Of a DNA stretch of 64,000 bases, positions 31,330 through 44,664 are shown in pieces (positions within the stretch are counted from its first letter, which is position 1; each line of letters starts with the position of its first letter). This DNA comes from Agrypnia vestita (Eukaryota; Arthropoda; Insecta; Trichoptera; Phryganeidae). The notes beneath the pieces were generated by a model. The model did no database searches, was not told the origin of the DNA, and saw only the letters and a program-made list of their open reading frames with translations. Both the position numbers and the translations under genes were made by a program. The stretch lies in the NCBI GenBank assembly GCA_016648135.1, contig JADDOH010011227.1, positions 1 to 64,000 on the forward strand, read 5' to 3'.

Positions 31330-33294
31330 AATATAAAATTTACTGCAATAAATTCTTGAAGTATGTTTTTCTTCGTATCCCGAAATATGTAAACCTATAA
31401 GAAGGATAAATTATTGTGGTGTGTACAAACAAATAATTCATGGAATGCTTTCCGAAGCTTTTAAGTAATTATACTTATTTTAATATGGATGATGGCACTT
31501 AACTAGTTTTTGTACGCAGTGAAAGGGATCGCTCAGTATTTTTATCTTTAATAGTATGACACAGGAATCGTAATTTTCGTTTTTAAATGAAATATGTCCC
31601 TTTTAAATTAAATGATGTTTCTTTAAATAACCAAGCCAATATTAGGTACCTACTATTTTACATGAATGAATATACATCGATAAATATTTTGAGAATAAAA
31701 AAGATAAAATTTTAACAAGCTTGAAGCTTAGATCTTAAAGACTTGAAACACGTTGAAAAAGCTACAGATTTAAAAAAAAAAATTGGATTGGATTTTATTA
31801 ATGTTGTAGTAAAATAATTAAATCCAAAATTTTTTAAACCAACCAAAGAAAAATGATAAAAATTCATCCACGTATGAAATCCTTTTATCCATCAAACAAT
31901 TGTTGAATTTCTAGAAGAAAGAACAAATTTTTAAAACCCGTGAGAAGAGTCACAGAATAGCAACATTAGAGTTTCAATTTGAACATTTCAAACGTTAATG
32001 AACTTGAAATGAAACGGACTTGTTTATTTTCTATTTCAATAATGAACATTCGGAAGAAAATCTCCACCTAATTAGTACATTTCGAATCAAGTTTATATTT
32101 TACAGAGTAAATTGAAGGTCTTTCTTTCATAAATATTAAACATAAAATTGAACGACTTGAGATTTGACATTTGTAGATGCACGTTGAAGGACGTTTAATT
32201 AAAATAAAATTATAAATTTTAACCAAAATAAAAGTTATTTAAACCAAGTGAATTTTTGTGTTTAATTAAATAAACACTGAATAACCTTTTTAAAGTAATA
32301 GCTTAGTAATAAAAAATCAGTTACTGATAACAACAGAATAAAAATATTTCAAAAATAAAAAATTATTTAATTTAAATTTGTCTCGTGTCACTGCAAAATA
32401 CCTTATATTTAACGGCTTAGAAATATTTAGATATAAGTAGGTAAAAATCTTTAAAAAAATGCAAATTGTAAAAATTAAATGTCTAAAAAATCGATTTTAG
32501 GCCACACAAATGTCGAAAACATTTCGTTGTGATTAAGATTAAGACAGGTGCGCTTGTCCCAGGCTTAATTAATACCTCGGTTTCACCTGTTTCATCCCCT
32601 ACCTCCACCCTTTATACTATTAGGGGTAGGTAATAAATATTTCACCCTGTAATTAACTTGATGTATTGCTACGCCTATTTTCGACGAAGAACTGAGAACA
32701 AAAGAAAAATCGATTTTTTTGTTATAGGTGCAATATTAATTTTCAGTTAACCATAAAACATTTAATCAAAAATTTTAAATATTCTTAAATTTTTTTAACT
32801 TTGCTATTAAGACCTGGATATTCACTGCAAATACATATTTCGGCTTTTTATCGAAAAATGTGAAAACGACAAATGATGCAGTTTTAAAAACAGATTGACT
32901 TTAAAACCGCAGTATTTTTTGACATATTTCATACTTCGGAATTGTTATATTTTTTAATAGTAATAAACGTTTTTTTAATAAAAATACTTTTATAATAGTA
33001 AGTAAAGACTCAAAGTGCTTGTGTAAATAAAATATTTCGTTAAAAATCATCGTTTTATAAAAATAAAAAGCTTTTTTAAATTATAAAATGTAACAAAAAT
33101 TGTTTAGCAAATTGAAAAATTATTAATTTTATAAATATTGAACATTTCTTAATAAATTAAGAACAGTTTTATTGTCATAATGCTAGTTTCATACTAGTCA
33201 GAAAAAATAGCCTACGATATATAAATATTCGGAATCTAAGACATGGAAAACTATTATATTTTTTTGCCGCCTGTCGATAAATGCTTATATTTTA
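31330..33294. other. Long AT-rich stretch without recognised genes
   Basis: No repeat or domain recognised. A mixed-composition patch at 32540-32640 has no coding signal. Confidence 0.5.
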
Positions 33295-33426
33295 TTTAAT
33301 ATTTTAAATAATGTTCAATATACTACTTTTATATAATATGAGAAAATTGTTTTTAATATTTTATTCTTTAATATTTTAAATAATGTTCAATATACTACTT
33401 TTATATAATATGAGAAAATTGTTTTA
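33295..33426 (+). repeat. Tandem duplication, 72-bp unit
   Basis: TTTAATATTTTAAATAATG, TTCAATATACTACTTTTATA and TAATATGAGAAAATTGTTTT occur at 33295 and again exactly 72 bp later. The two copies are almost identical, so the duplication is recent. Confidence 0.95.
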
Positions 33427-33721
33427 TCTTAGCTATATTTTAAAAAAGTCTGAGTTAAGCATATAAATTCTGTATAAATTTATAGTAAAAACCCATATTT
33501 TCAAACGTAAACGCCGGAATATTTATTTGCAGTGAATATTCAGCTTTAAAATTCTTAACGGTTATGAATATTGACAGAGTGAAACTTTGCGAGGCCTCGA
33601 CAGTGCGTTGATTTTGGATTTTAGCATCTCGTGACAACATTTTCTAAGGTAAGCGCGTGGAATCTTAACGGTGAAATAGCATGGAATGAAAATCAGAATA
33701 TGAATACGAAGTATGAAATTA

Positions 33722-33862
33722 GTAGCTTGTTGTTGTAATAATTATGATGCTCGCCTGGTGATCTAGTGGTTCTATTTTTTTTTTAACACAAACGTTTAGC
33801 TTTGCTTAGAAATATTACTTATATTGATGTGACATGTATTTCGTGTGCATGTGTCTTTACAT
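33722..33862 (+). repeat. tRNA-derived SINE S1, degenerate
   Basis: GTAGCTTGTTG, ATGCTCGCCTGGTGATC, ACGTTTAGCTTTGCTTAGAA, TATTGATGTGACATGTATTT follow the S1 order. The box-B segment is deleted and replaced by a T run, so polymerase III transcription is unlikely. Confidence 0.75.
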
Positions 33863-33984
33863 TTTTGAATATGCTGTCAAAATGCTGATGTTGGTTCACG
33901 AGCGTACAAAGAAGAATAAAGGCCAATACCTGACGCAGAGCCCACGGCGACTTGTCAGAAGCTGCATCCTGTGTGGTTGGTGAT

Positions 33985-34040
33985 GGTTAGGTTAGGTTAG
34001 GTTAGGTTAGATTAGGTCAGGTTAGATTAGGTCAGGTTAG
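33985..34040 (+). repeat. Interstitial (TTAGG)n tract
   Basis: Five consecutive GGTTA units, then variants with GATTA and GGTCA. TTAGG is the ancestral insect telomere repeat. The tract is short and internal, so it is an interstitial site, perhaps left by break repair or contained in a repeat. Confidence 0.9.
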
Positions 34041-34080
34041 CAAGTACGTACCGCCCTGCAAGTGAGTTTGGGACTATATC

Positions 34081-34110
34081 CCCTATCCTATCCTATCCTA
34101 TCCTATCCCC
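34081..34110 (+). repeat. (CCTAT)n short tandem repeat
   Basis: Five CCTAT units, about 40 bp from the (TTAGG)n tract. Confidence 0.9.
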
Positions 34111-34481
34111 ACGTCACAATCTGTTCGAGTAACTAACAACAAGGGGGTATTTAATATAAAATATAAATATTAAATTGTCTTTAATGAAGTTCAAATAATT
34201 CCTGATTCCTGAAAATAATTTCATGAAAATATGTGCTACATTCAAAAATTTTGTAGATTGTGTCTATTCAGAGTTTACCTGAAATATGGGTAGAGGAATC
34301 GAGTGACAAAGATTTTTTATCAAAACATTTCATTTAAATATTTTGTCGACAAAATGCGACCGCTTTTATAATATTAAGAATCGGCGCGTTCGAAATTTCA
34401 CACATTGAATAATTTTCCACACAATTTATTATAACATATACTCTACGTTCAGCTCATGAGATTAATAAAGTTTTTACACAG
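34111..34481. other. AT-rich sequence, nothing recognised
   Basis: No repeat or coding signal. Confidence 0.5.
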
Positions 34482-34797
34482 CTAACTAACGCTATCGTGT
34501 CGTTTCCATGGGTGGGCAGAGAGGATAGAACGCTACACTATTCTGCTGTAGAATGCCACATTTTCTTAATTTTTAAGCATTTTTTCATGCATAATTTCGG
34601 TTGTTGAAGCTTACGAAAACGTCCTCCAATATTTGATTTGTCTGATCATGCCAGGTCTTTAACGGACGCTCTTTTTTCTTCTAACTTTAAACATTCTTTA
34701 TATATTTTCACATTATATATTTTCTTTACTGTCCTCTCTTTGTGTATTTGTTTCAAATTTATAAACATCTCAGAGATCCTTTCATTATTTCATCTAC

Positions 34798-35634
34798 CAG
34801 AGGCGTTCAGTGAGAACAAGAAGCATGACTTTTTACTAAGCATATATTTTGAAAAGAAACTGAAATAAGACATAATTTGTTTCGTAATATTTCTTTCACA
34901 ATAATTAATATATAAATCAGATTTTAATATTTAATAATAATCTGGAAGATGGATATTTAATTTCGATTTTTTTTCAAATATTAAATAATATCTACTTATG
35001 TTTAACCCGGCGTGAGTGAGGTCGGGTATGTCATACCCGAGATGTTTATAAACGCAGCTTTTTTAATGTTATTGTTGCCATTTAAATTTCGTTGTCACAG
35101 AAGGTGGAGGTAAGGAAGTGGGTGGTGAGATGACGTGTTTAGTGTCGTAACAGCGTTAGCGGAAGACGCACGTGCTCAAATGTGGCTCGGGTACGTCACA
35201 CCCGACCTCATAGTTACATTTTTGAGTTGACGGTTAGTCATGCGTTGGTTATGAGTTATAGTTATTTATATATATTTTTACTTATAATTAGAAGATACTA
35301 CAGTTATATTGATAAAATAAAGAAGTTATAATTTTGTAAAATTTTATACGAAAAAATGTTAATCTACCAAAACTTGTACTTATTCAAAGAAAATATGGAC
35401 CCTTTGCTTTTTCAGTAATAAAAAACACAGTATTTTATTGACTCATATTATTGAATAGATACTATTATTAATATCCCGAGCAAAAAATTTATAATACACA
35501 TTTATATTATCTAAAATTCGGCAGTAAAGTTTCGGGTATCGCATACCCACATCATAGCTGGTGTTACAATTTTTCACCTCATTCACGTCGGGTTAAATAA
35601 AAATCATGCTTCTTATTCTCACTGCATGCCCCTG
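34798..35634. mobile_element. hAT-like MITE with 8-bp target duplication
   Basis: The left end CAGAGGCGTTCAGTGAGAAC continues AAGAAGCATGAC. The right end is the inverted CAGGGGCATGCAGTGAGAAT, AAGAAGCATGAT. The flanks are TCATCTAC (34790-34797) and CTATCTAC (35635-35642), an 8-bp duplication with two mismatches, whose sequence is the LINE target. CAGRGG ends plus an 8-bp duplication are the hAT signature. Without the nested piggyBac-like insert it would be about 246 bp and non-coding. Confidence 0.88.
35006..35592. mobile_element. piggyBac-like MITE, TTAA target site
   Basis: The ends CCCGGCGTGAGTGAGGT and inverted CCCGACGTGAATGAGGT are flanked by TTAA on both sides (35002-35005, 35593-35596), the piggyBac hallmark. 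The element is 587 bp with no transposase. A quasi-palindrome CGGGTAYGTCATACCCG-like site recurs at 35022-35040, 35187-35205 and 35533-35549, near each end and internally: candidate transposase binding sites (inference). It is inserted in the hAT-like MITE. Confidence 0.9.
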
Positions 35635-35786
35635 CTATCTACTACAAGCCAGTTATATATTTACACCTAGTCTGTTTATTCTTCACTCTATCATACAAAG
35701 ATGTTCTACACAGTTAGCATATTTTGATCGCATTCAGTCTACTTTTGTTCTTTTTTTGCTAATTCCAGGCTTCACTTACAAACATT

Positions 35787-38419
35787 AGAGTTGACACCTG
35801 AATTACATTACATTCAATTGATGAAGCACACACTCACATAAATATTTAAAATTTCGTGTAAAAAATCTAGAAATCCTTAAATACATTTGCTTTTGGTATT
35901 GAATAATAATAGTGGAATATAATTTGAAACTCAACTTTTCACAGAATTCACTAAAACGTTTAAATGCAATGATTTAAAAACTTAATTACGATCGTGCAAT
36001 TAATTAATTAATGTTGTAATTTTTAACTGTTCACTTGTCTATTATTGTGACATAAATAAATCAACTTTCATTCAATTACTTTATTTAAACGGTACTGTTT
36101 TAACTGTCACACATCAATTATTTGTGAGTTGGATTTTTAGCGAAAGTTTATTTTACTATGAAATCAATCAATAAATGCTTAATTTTATTTATTGAATTAA
36201 ATGAAACGTAATATTTAAGCACTTGTATTTTATGTTGATGTCACAGAACACACAAAATATATAAACACGAATTAATGTTAATTTCTTGATACATGGTTTG
36301 GTTAGAAAACAATTATGAAAACGTCAAAATAAATACTGCCAAAAAGTGTAATGTCTTTGTATAATATCTAAAGTTTTCTTCATTTGAAAAGATTAGATAT
36401 GGAAAGAAGTTAAAAAAATTAACAAAGCAATGTCTATTGTAAAAAATACGTTTATGTTCTAGGATATTTAATAACACTAGAATAAATACTTTTACTGTGT
36501 CCTAATCCCCTCGCCTAATGAAGGGGTTTAATTTATCTCTATACAATTTTGTACTCTGTGATTGGTGTAGAATGGTTTTAAAGTGATATAACTTGTGACT
36601 TAGAACTAAGCAATTTTTTTATTGGATGGCTTTCAATTTAATTTGGGGAGAACAGGTGGGGTGACAGGGATGAGAGGGACAGTGTTGTGTTTTGCGCAGG
36701 GTCCTAAAAAGTAATTATCATACATAATTTGGTAACGACTGATCGATGGATATAATATTTTAAAGAAAAAATATAGAGTGAGTTTTACATAGAATATTAT
36801 TAAATATATAATAATTCAATAGATATTCATCGTGAGAAAAATTAAACGGTACCATTGTTCGTATTATTTTTCTTAAAACAAATAAATGTACATACCTACA
36901 TAAAATAGCGTGATGCAGTATAAACAAAAATGTTTCTTAATTTTGGTAAATAAAGTGTGTACGATTTGCTATGTAAGAAAGGTAGAAGATTTAAGATTTA
37001 GGGTAATATATTAAAACATATCTTCAAGGCGAAAGTAAAAACTGAAATCTTACCATATATCATCATTCATGTTCAGAATGGTGCCATAAATTTACTCTGT
37101 ATTTTATGACATTCTTTACGATCTGAAGAAAATACGTGACGTAAAATTGGGAAGATTATAATAATCGAAAATTGTAGCAAGTCATTGTTTAATAAATTAA
37201 ATCAATCTAAGAAAAACATGGTGTTATTGGATTATCTGTTTGTGGCTTGATAATTTTAATTAATGATTTTTTTGATCTGGCAATGAGGATTGTGTCATCG
37301 ATATACCTTCGATTGTAGATCTTTTTTTTAAACAATGGAGATCCCACAATTGCAATATAAATGGTCGTCCAATAAGTCATTACGTATTTTTGTATAATAT
37401 TCTTCCTTAGTAAAGTGTTATTAAAATCGTCTGTGTAAATAAATAAATAGGTTTTAATAATACTAAAATAATAAAACTAAAAAGAGAGAAAAACGTGACT
37501 GACCATTCCTTCACACGCTCTTATTGGCCCACGCAACAGTCTCCGTACACAACCGACACACTAACACGCACACAAATCGAAGTGACAGAGAAAACACACA
37601 CTTTATGCACAAAATAACTTTTAATTATATGTAGATAATCAAATCGATCAATGAACGAACAGTCAATCTCCTCCCCAAACACAAGTCTTTTCAGTTGTTT
37701 ATTGAAAAGTCTTACATTATTTATTTTCTTTATATCAGTAATTTACGTAATTCTCTATTAAATTTGTTCTTGGTATGTCTAATAAATTATTATAATTCTT
37801 GAATAATTGACCAAAACCTCAAAGGTTTCATAGACTATTTCTAGATGACCCAGTATCAAAACATCTAAAATGTTTTTTAATTGAAAAAAATTTAGTTTAG
37901 TACTTTATAAAAAAAATATTTAAGAGAAAATAATATTATATACCATTAAGGTTCACGAAGAACGTAACGATCCTGGAAATGTACAGTAGTGCTACAAATT
38001 TCGGGGTCTTTCTTATATGTGTTACCGCTTCACGGTACAATAAAATATATGGGGCCATTAGATTCGGTTTTAAACGCCATTTGCAAGAATAGGTGGCCAG
38101 GGGCGTGCGGGTCGGAGGTCGGGCGCTACTTTCAGGGGCTGTGGTCAGTGGCGCGCGAACCGAAAATGAAATTATTCCCTAAAGTGTTTCGTATTTTAGT
38201 GTCAAAAACAGTTGTTGTTTAATAAAACATAGTATTTGTAAAATTTGGTAATCACATTGTGTGTACATTGTAATGAAAAAGAGATTTTTTTTTATAAAAG
38301 GCAAAATTATAATTTCACCATAATCCTTTTGTATTTAATCACTGACATTTCACGATCACATAGAGGCGGTTAGTGGTAACGCATTGAGAATGTTATGTTT
38401 TCGAAAATACCCGCGTACT
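35787..38419. other. Mostly AT-rich; GC-richer patch 38085-38165
   Basis: No recognised gene. CCCCTCGCCTAATGAAGGGG at 36508-36527 can form a short hairpin. The open frame at 37989-38222 covers a GC-richer patch (GGTGGCCAGGGGCGTGCGGG) but has no known domain. Confidence 0.45.
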
Positions 38420-39022
38420 GAGAATTCTTTACAAATCCTTGGTGCGAAGTAGACTCGAGAGTGGCTCGATGATTTGGGGGCCACATGAGTTTAAGTACTC
38501 ACTTATGGTAGAGAAAGTACAAAAAAGTTTCTTAAATATCTATACATGAGAGAGTACGGGCATTATCCTTGGATTTACCCTCTCTCTCTCTCTTTAGGTA
38601 GGTATGCTTGGCTACAATAGTTTAGAGACTAGAAGGAATGTGTATTTGCGCATTTTTATAGATTGTTGCGCGGTATGATCGATAATCTTAAAATTATGCA
38701 GAGCATTGGTTTGTATGTTTCTAATAATTACCTTAGACATCGTCAGCATTTGACATTCCAGTATACAGGACCAACCTACCAATGGTTCTGCCTGTTAGAA
38801 GAGCTACTGCTATGCTGAACTATATCACTCTGGACATCGGTCTGTTCCATGTCTCTGAGAGGGTTTTTTCGAAGCAGGATTATTCTACACCCTTGATATG
38901 AATGATTTTATAAATGTTTAATATTTATTTTTGTTGCTTATATATTTGAAACTTATTCATAATATTTACGAATTAAATTTGTGTTTGTAATATAAATATT
39001 ATATAAAAAATATATATATTGA
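38420..39022 (+). pseudogene. 3' tail of LINE family B
   Basis: Frames read RSRLESGSMIWGPHEFKYSL, VEKVQKSFLKYLYMREYG, then MLGYNSLETRRNVYL with later frameshifts. The DNA end ATTGAATTGAATC matches the family B terminus at 14445-14475. A (CT)n run interrupts the frame at 38580-38594. It is 5'-truncated and broken. Confidence 0.85.
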
Positions 39023-41310
39023 ATTGAATCGCGTATTTTATGTGCATGTCTTAACTTTTGGCACTGCGTCGCTTAATCAAAAAATAAACTTAAAAATATT
39101 AATGGAATATTAAAAAAAAACTATTTTACAAAAATAGCGAAAACAAAGTTCATTTTTATTAATTATAAAAAAAATCATGTTGATTTATATGTTACAGAAA
39201 TGTAAATCATTCTATTATTTCAGATTTGCTGCATTCGTTGGCAAGCGAAGTCATTTTTTTCTAAAAAATGTTTTTTTATAAACAATATCATATTTCTATT
39301 CCGTAATTTTTTATAATCTTAATTTTATTTACATAGATTTTAACTCTGTTTAATTTTGTTCGAGTTAATTTTTATAGGTATTAAAAAAATAATATAAAAA
39401 TATTTTTTTAATTAAAGTGGACCCTCAAAATTCGTTCATGACGATAATTGTCTGTTTTGATATTTGTCCTCTTTTTCGTCGAATTTTTTTTTTTGATATA
39501 TTCATTATAAAACTCAATATTTGTAACTCCTGCCACGAGAATTTCGGCGAGAAATGGCATCCAAACATCACGTTATCAACGGCGTAGCAATTCATTTGAA
39601 TACGATGTTTTTTGACATTTTTGTAGAATTAAACAAAACTGAAAACAGCAAAACACATTTGATAAGTTAAAAAACGAGTGCTTGTGAATTGTCTAGAAAT
39701 AAGGACATCATCACCATTACATAATCTGATATCATAATGGAAAGTAACTCCCCTTCCAAACAATAATCTGACCTCTTTAAAATAAAATCTCTTAGCAACA
39801 ATCTATTACATCAGTTTTTAGACATTGAGTCATTCACGTTACGAATCCGATATCCTTTTTACTGAAGATTTTTTGAGAACTGCTTTGCACTTACATAATA
39901 TTACTTATTAAGCAGTCTTGCAAGAATGTACAAATTCACTAAACAATTAATGTTATATAGCAGTAAGTCGCACTGATATACTTATACTTCATTTCATTGG
40001 TACAGATTATCAAATATTATTTACGAATTATGTCAAGAAGACAGAAATATGCGTAAAATAGACGTAAATGGCGGCAGAGACATTCAACTTAGTGACATTT
40101 TTACAACTAATTCAACAAGGATATTCGGGTGGGGATAGGGGCATATAAGTACACTTTAGTACCAAACAAAAATCATTGTTTATTTTATTGAGAAAGTAAA
40201 TTTCTGCTTAAAATTTTGTTTTCGTATTTGGGTTTTCCTTCAGTATATTTACGGTATCAGGACGAATATATATCTGTTGTGATGACAAAGCATTAATAAG
40301 AAGTACTTAATAGGTATTTACGATGTTTTTAAAGATCGATGTTGGGATAAATTTATATTTTGTTAAAGAATATATTGGGAAAATTTCGGGGAGGAACAGA
40401 TTTACAACATTTTTAGTCAATTTCTATGGAAAATATTGATATTCGTCCTTTTTGAAATTAATCCTTCCTCCAGGGACTGGTAAATTACGAATTCTGAGAT
40501 TTGGATATATTTTGTTTAAATTTATTCATTAATTGTCCGTTCGCAGTGTGATTTCCCGAAAACTTGTGTTTTCACATACATTCACAATTTTCCGCCATCA
40601 AATAGATAGTGTACGGAGCACTTATTAAAGTAGTATTAACGAGAACTGTTTTATCATGATGTTCCGCTGAGTTCCGTGGAACAGCGCACTGCTGATCACT
40701 ATCTGAATAAAAAAAGACTCGGTGGAGCCAGTGCCCTAGTTTCAGAATAGTACAACAGAGTGGAAAAACCTCAACCAGAGCTCAAATAAACACGAAGCTT
40801 TATTTCAAAGTGTGAAAAATAAATCTGAATTTAAACAGAAAGCGTTTGCAAATGTTTTACGCGATGGTTTTTGTAAACGTATCTGAAAATAAATAAAGAA
40901 TATTACGTTGCACCATTCTGTTGACAGAATCGGACCGACATAACACTGTATAACGACAATTGTAATATACAGAGCTAGTTTACCATACTTAACAGGTGGA
41001 TTTTTGTTTTGATTATAAGTTAAAAATCTTCAAGCAACCATGACCTCATATCAATAGTAAGGGATATATGCAATATCAAAGATTGCTTTTTTTCAATATA
41101 TTGTTACGTGTTGTGGCTCGGTCAAAATGAAATGAAAAACGCATTTCGTAATTGATTACTTGTAAAATAAACCTTTCTTATCGCTTCAACATTTTATCTG
41201 ACATTTTACATTCACTGGAAACGCAATACTACATTTTAAACTCAAAGAACCGCTTTGCTTTTGTTTTGCTACTGCGGTAAGAACTTTAATAAAATCTTCG
41301 CTTTCGAATT
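39023..41310. other. AT-rich sequence, nothing recognised
   Basis: No coding or repeat assignment possible by eye. Confidence 0.5.
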
Positions 41311-41356
41311 ATCTGTTAGTTCGTTATTTCAACATCTGTTAGTTCGTTATTTCAAC
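41311..41356 (+). repeat. Perfect 23-bp tandem duplication
   Basis: ATCTGTTAGTTCGTTATTTC plus AAC occurs twice without a gap or mismatch. Confidence 0.97.
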
Positions 41357-44300
41357 GACTGAGTACACCGGCCCGCCGTTCTGCGCATATTCTGCGCTGT
41401 TTTCTGCGCGCATGTGCCTACGCATGCATTCGGATGTCAAACGTCAACCGACAACTCGTTACAATATCTAACATATTTTTTGCAAAATGTTGGAATATCA
41501 TTACAATAACTGAAATTAATTATGAAAAATTTATTTCAATACAAGTCTAATAATTTTTTTTTTCAATATCGACTCAGAAAGTTTTTTAAATTTTGGAATA
41601 TCTCAAATTGTTCTTAGAACTTTAAATTATAATTTTTTGAAGACGTCATGGCTGCTTAACGCCTTAAACTGATATTTTCATTTCAACATGACAAAATATC
41701 AATATTGTTTACATATTAAAAAAAAATACAATAACTTTTTAAAAGGCGTATTCTTTCACTCCATTTTAAGAAAAATGTAACTGTATTACTGTTTCACTGT
41801 AAAACAGTACGGAAAGTTACACAAAAATGATCTTTTGGTGCTTAGTAAATCCAACGATGTTTAATTTAAAATATGACATTCTTCACTTAAAAACGTCTTT
41901 TTTTTTTTTGGAACCTTGGGTTGCGATATATGAAAATTTTACACTGGTTTTTGGTTCAACTTGTTCAATTTACTTGGGACACAATTCGCCTTATGATATT
42001 ACTATCACCTTGTGAGACGACGACAAAAAGGCGAATGTTAAGATATATTGTAAATACCTCAATGTGACGAGGCTATGTTTTTATATGGGAAAGTAGGTAT
42101 GGAAGTATTTTTGGGTGTTCATAGGGCTCACGACCTATCGTACGGCTAGCTTAAGTGATCATGTTGCACAATATAACGTTCAAAATTCCACCCATGATAG
42201 ACTATCACATTTATCAAATTTTTGAAATTTGAATATATGTTTAACATGCACGACTTGTTTGGTACGTGAGTTTAACATTTATAATATTTCTTGATTAATG
42301 ATGTACCCCTGGGGATAAAATACAGTATTGTTTTCTTGAAAAATTTGGACATACTCAAAATATTCTGAGGTGAATGTTTTTTTTCAAAATCGAAATAATT
42401 CGCATATAAAGCATTATTATCTATGTAACAATGTCCGTCACTAACGCCACTAAGACGCTCATTTTCGCTAGATGGCGTTGTTCTCATAGCCTTATCTTGC
42501 GGCTGAAATAAATATTTAGTAAAATAACGAAATCTTTGATTGATACCAGATCTTTGGGTTAAATCAAGTAATAAATAAAATGAAAAAAGCGACACTGAGT
42601 AGAATTTTTGTAAGAATTTCTAGCCAAAAATCGTCTCCGTGTATGCCTTTTAATTTATTTAGAGCCATTTACCTTGTATCGGTGACGTTTAAAATCACTA
42701 TAGTAAAATAAAGTGGCTCATTCGCGCTCCGACCCGTTGTACGACCGATTGCACAACTGCTGCCGCTACAACCGATTGCAATGTTAATGCGCCCGCTCAT
42801 GCGACCACCCCATCAACGTTGCAATCATTCGTAGCGACGAGGGTTGGTGCTATCGTTCGTACGACAGGTTGGAAGGCGAACAGGCTGCTTCAGGCTTTCA
42901 TTATTATTCAACAGAAATGCCATACCATTTCCGCTACTGTATATATTATTTATAACATATTTTTACAAAAAAAAAAAACAATGCGAAATATGCATGTAGA
43001 CTAATACGTGTACTGTAATGCTATTGCTTGTATATTATCGTGTGAGGAGTTGCACAAGCTTGGGAGTCAGAAATTTAACTAGAAATGTGGTTAATTTTTA
43101 CAGGGAGGTTAATAATAATAATTGAGACTTAAAATATAAATAACACTTTTATTTTATTGAAAAATTTTTGAAAAAAAAAACAATGACCGCATCATGTCCC
43201 GTTGGCTCCACTTATATCCTTTATTCTATCTGATTATCCTGATCCCATTCATTCTGGCATTATCTTAAATTCAAGAGATTCTGGTGAGAAGGTACTCATA
43301 GTGACTCTCGACCGAACAAGAATTGAAGCCGTTTATAATGAGTTGGTAAAGCAATGAGCGGACAGAGCGACGGCCATTACGATAATTAAGGATGGCGCGT
43401 TAACACAAATTGACAACAAGCCGTCAACAGTATTAGAAAAAGTATTAGAAATGTCCAAACGCATGTCTCTGTAATGCCGTGTAAACTGACGAAAATAACA
43501 AAGAAGCTACCGAAGGAGTAACCGAGACTCTCGTTCCTTTATGGGTCAATGAGTGTGCTATATTGGTGTCCATCTCGAGGATATTCAGGTAAGCCAGGTC
43601 CTTATTCAAATCCTAACTAACCTATTTCCTATCTTATTAGTTGCACCAAACAAATAAATATAAAACCTTTATGATTACAGTCCATTACGGTCCGCTTAGG
43701 GATTCAATTTTCCTCCATGTCCATTTCGATGGAGCTCCTCTGTCGTGACTGAGATGCAATACTCTTCGGTGCACGTTTGTCGGAATCATGCGGAGATATT
43801 TTTCTTTTGTCATCGCAGAATCTGCTCTGTATCAAAATCATCATAAATGTATAGTTAATATTTGTAAATCTCAAATTTGTTCTTGTTCATTTACATGTTC
43901 TACCTAGAGAAGTCGCTATTAGGCATCCAAAATGATATTCAGGGATATTTTAATGTTTTTGTACATATATAAATGAAATTATTATTAAAACCAAATTTAT
44001 TAATCAATTAAAGAAGACATACAGAAAAATCAAATCAACGAAAAAATATTTGGCTGCTACCGGGACTGAAACTACGGATCTATTATCTATCCAGGAAACT
44101 TTTATTGGCTTATTGCAAAGCGAAGACCTCTTTTGGTGGCTGTACACTGAAATACGAGACCCAAAATAGCAGCTCACACTTCCTTCAATACACAATTTAC
44201 CTGGGGATTGCTGCTAGCTACTGCCTTATTCTCTGAAGCTTCATCTTCATTAACCATTCTTTATCGTGGGTTTCTTTGCCCACTTTCAACATCTGGCGCT

Positions 44301-44438
44301 ATACTGATCTATTCTCGAGGTAATTTTACTACTGGCCGATGGTATTACGAAATGTCTTCACTTTTTTTTAAAATATATCCTTATTGCGAAGGCGCCTATG
44401 TCCGTCCATTGATATTTTATGTAAAAATATGATATGTT
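41357..44438. other. No recognised gene
   Basis: GC-richer patches lie at 41365-41460 and 42715-42900; the second has repeated GACCGATTGCA and CAACCGATTGCAA words. A frame around 43240-43340 reads DPIHSGIILNSRDSGEKVLI and stops; I could not identify it. It may be a decayed DNA transposon. Confidence 0.35.
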
Positions 44439-44664
44439 GGGTATAAAACCAAAGTCAGCAATATCCGAAAAAATTGAATGTAGAACGTAATCGAGGATTA
44501 TTAATTTATAATGTACTGAATTCAAGATTTTATGGGAAACGTAGCCCATAAATTTACAGGAAACATGATTTTGGATGGGATAGATACATAAAATCTATAA
44601 TTCAGTACATTCTAAATTACTCTACCACAGATTTTTGGATATTGCTGCCTTTGCTTTTATACCC
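44439..44664. mobile_element. 226-bp MITE-like element with nested inverted repeats
   Basis: The outer ends GGGTATAAAACC, AAAGTCAGCAATATCCGAAA and the inverted form at 44631-44664 pair over about 34 bp. An inner inverted pair (TTATAATGTACTGAATTC and its complement, 44505 and 44605) lies within. A related inner segment is at 62000-62155. No coding frame. Target duplication not clear. Confidence 0.7.

Larger units (their letters stand above)
34482..35786 (-). pseudogene. 3' tail of LINE family A, split by nested transposons
   Basis: The minus strand from 35786 to 35635 matches 45560-45720 (GAAGCCTGGAATTAGCAAA, AAAGTAGACTGAATGCGAT, GTGTAGAACATCTTTG). The match resumes from 34797 to 34482 (GAAAGGATCTCTGAGA, CGTTAAAGACCTGGCATGAT, TCTCTGCCCAC, GTTAGTTAGC). 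The 837-bp interruption is a hAT-like MITE flanked by 8-bp duplications of the LINE sequence. The frame is broken independently as well. Confidence 0.85.
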
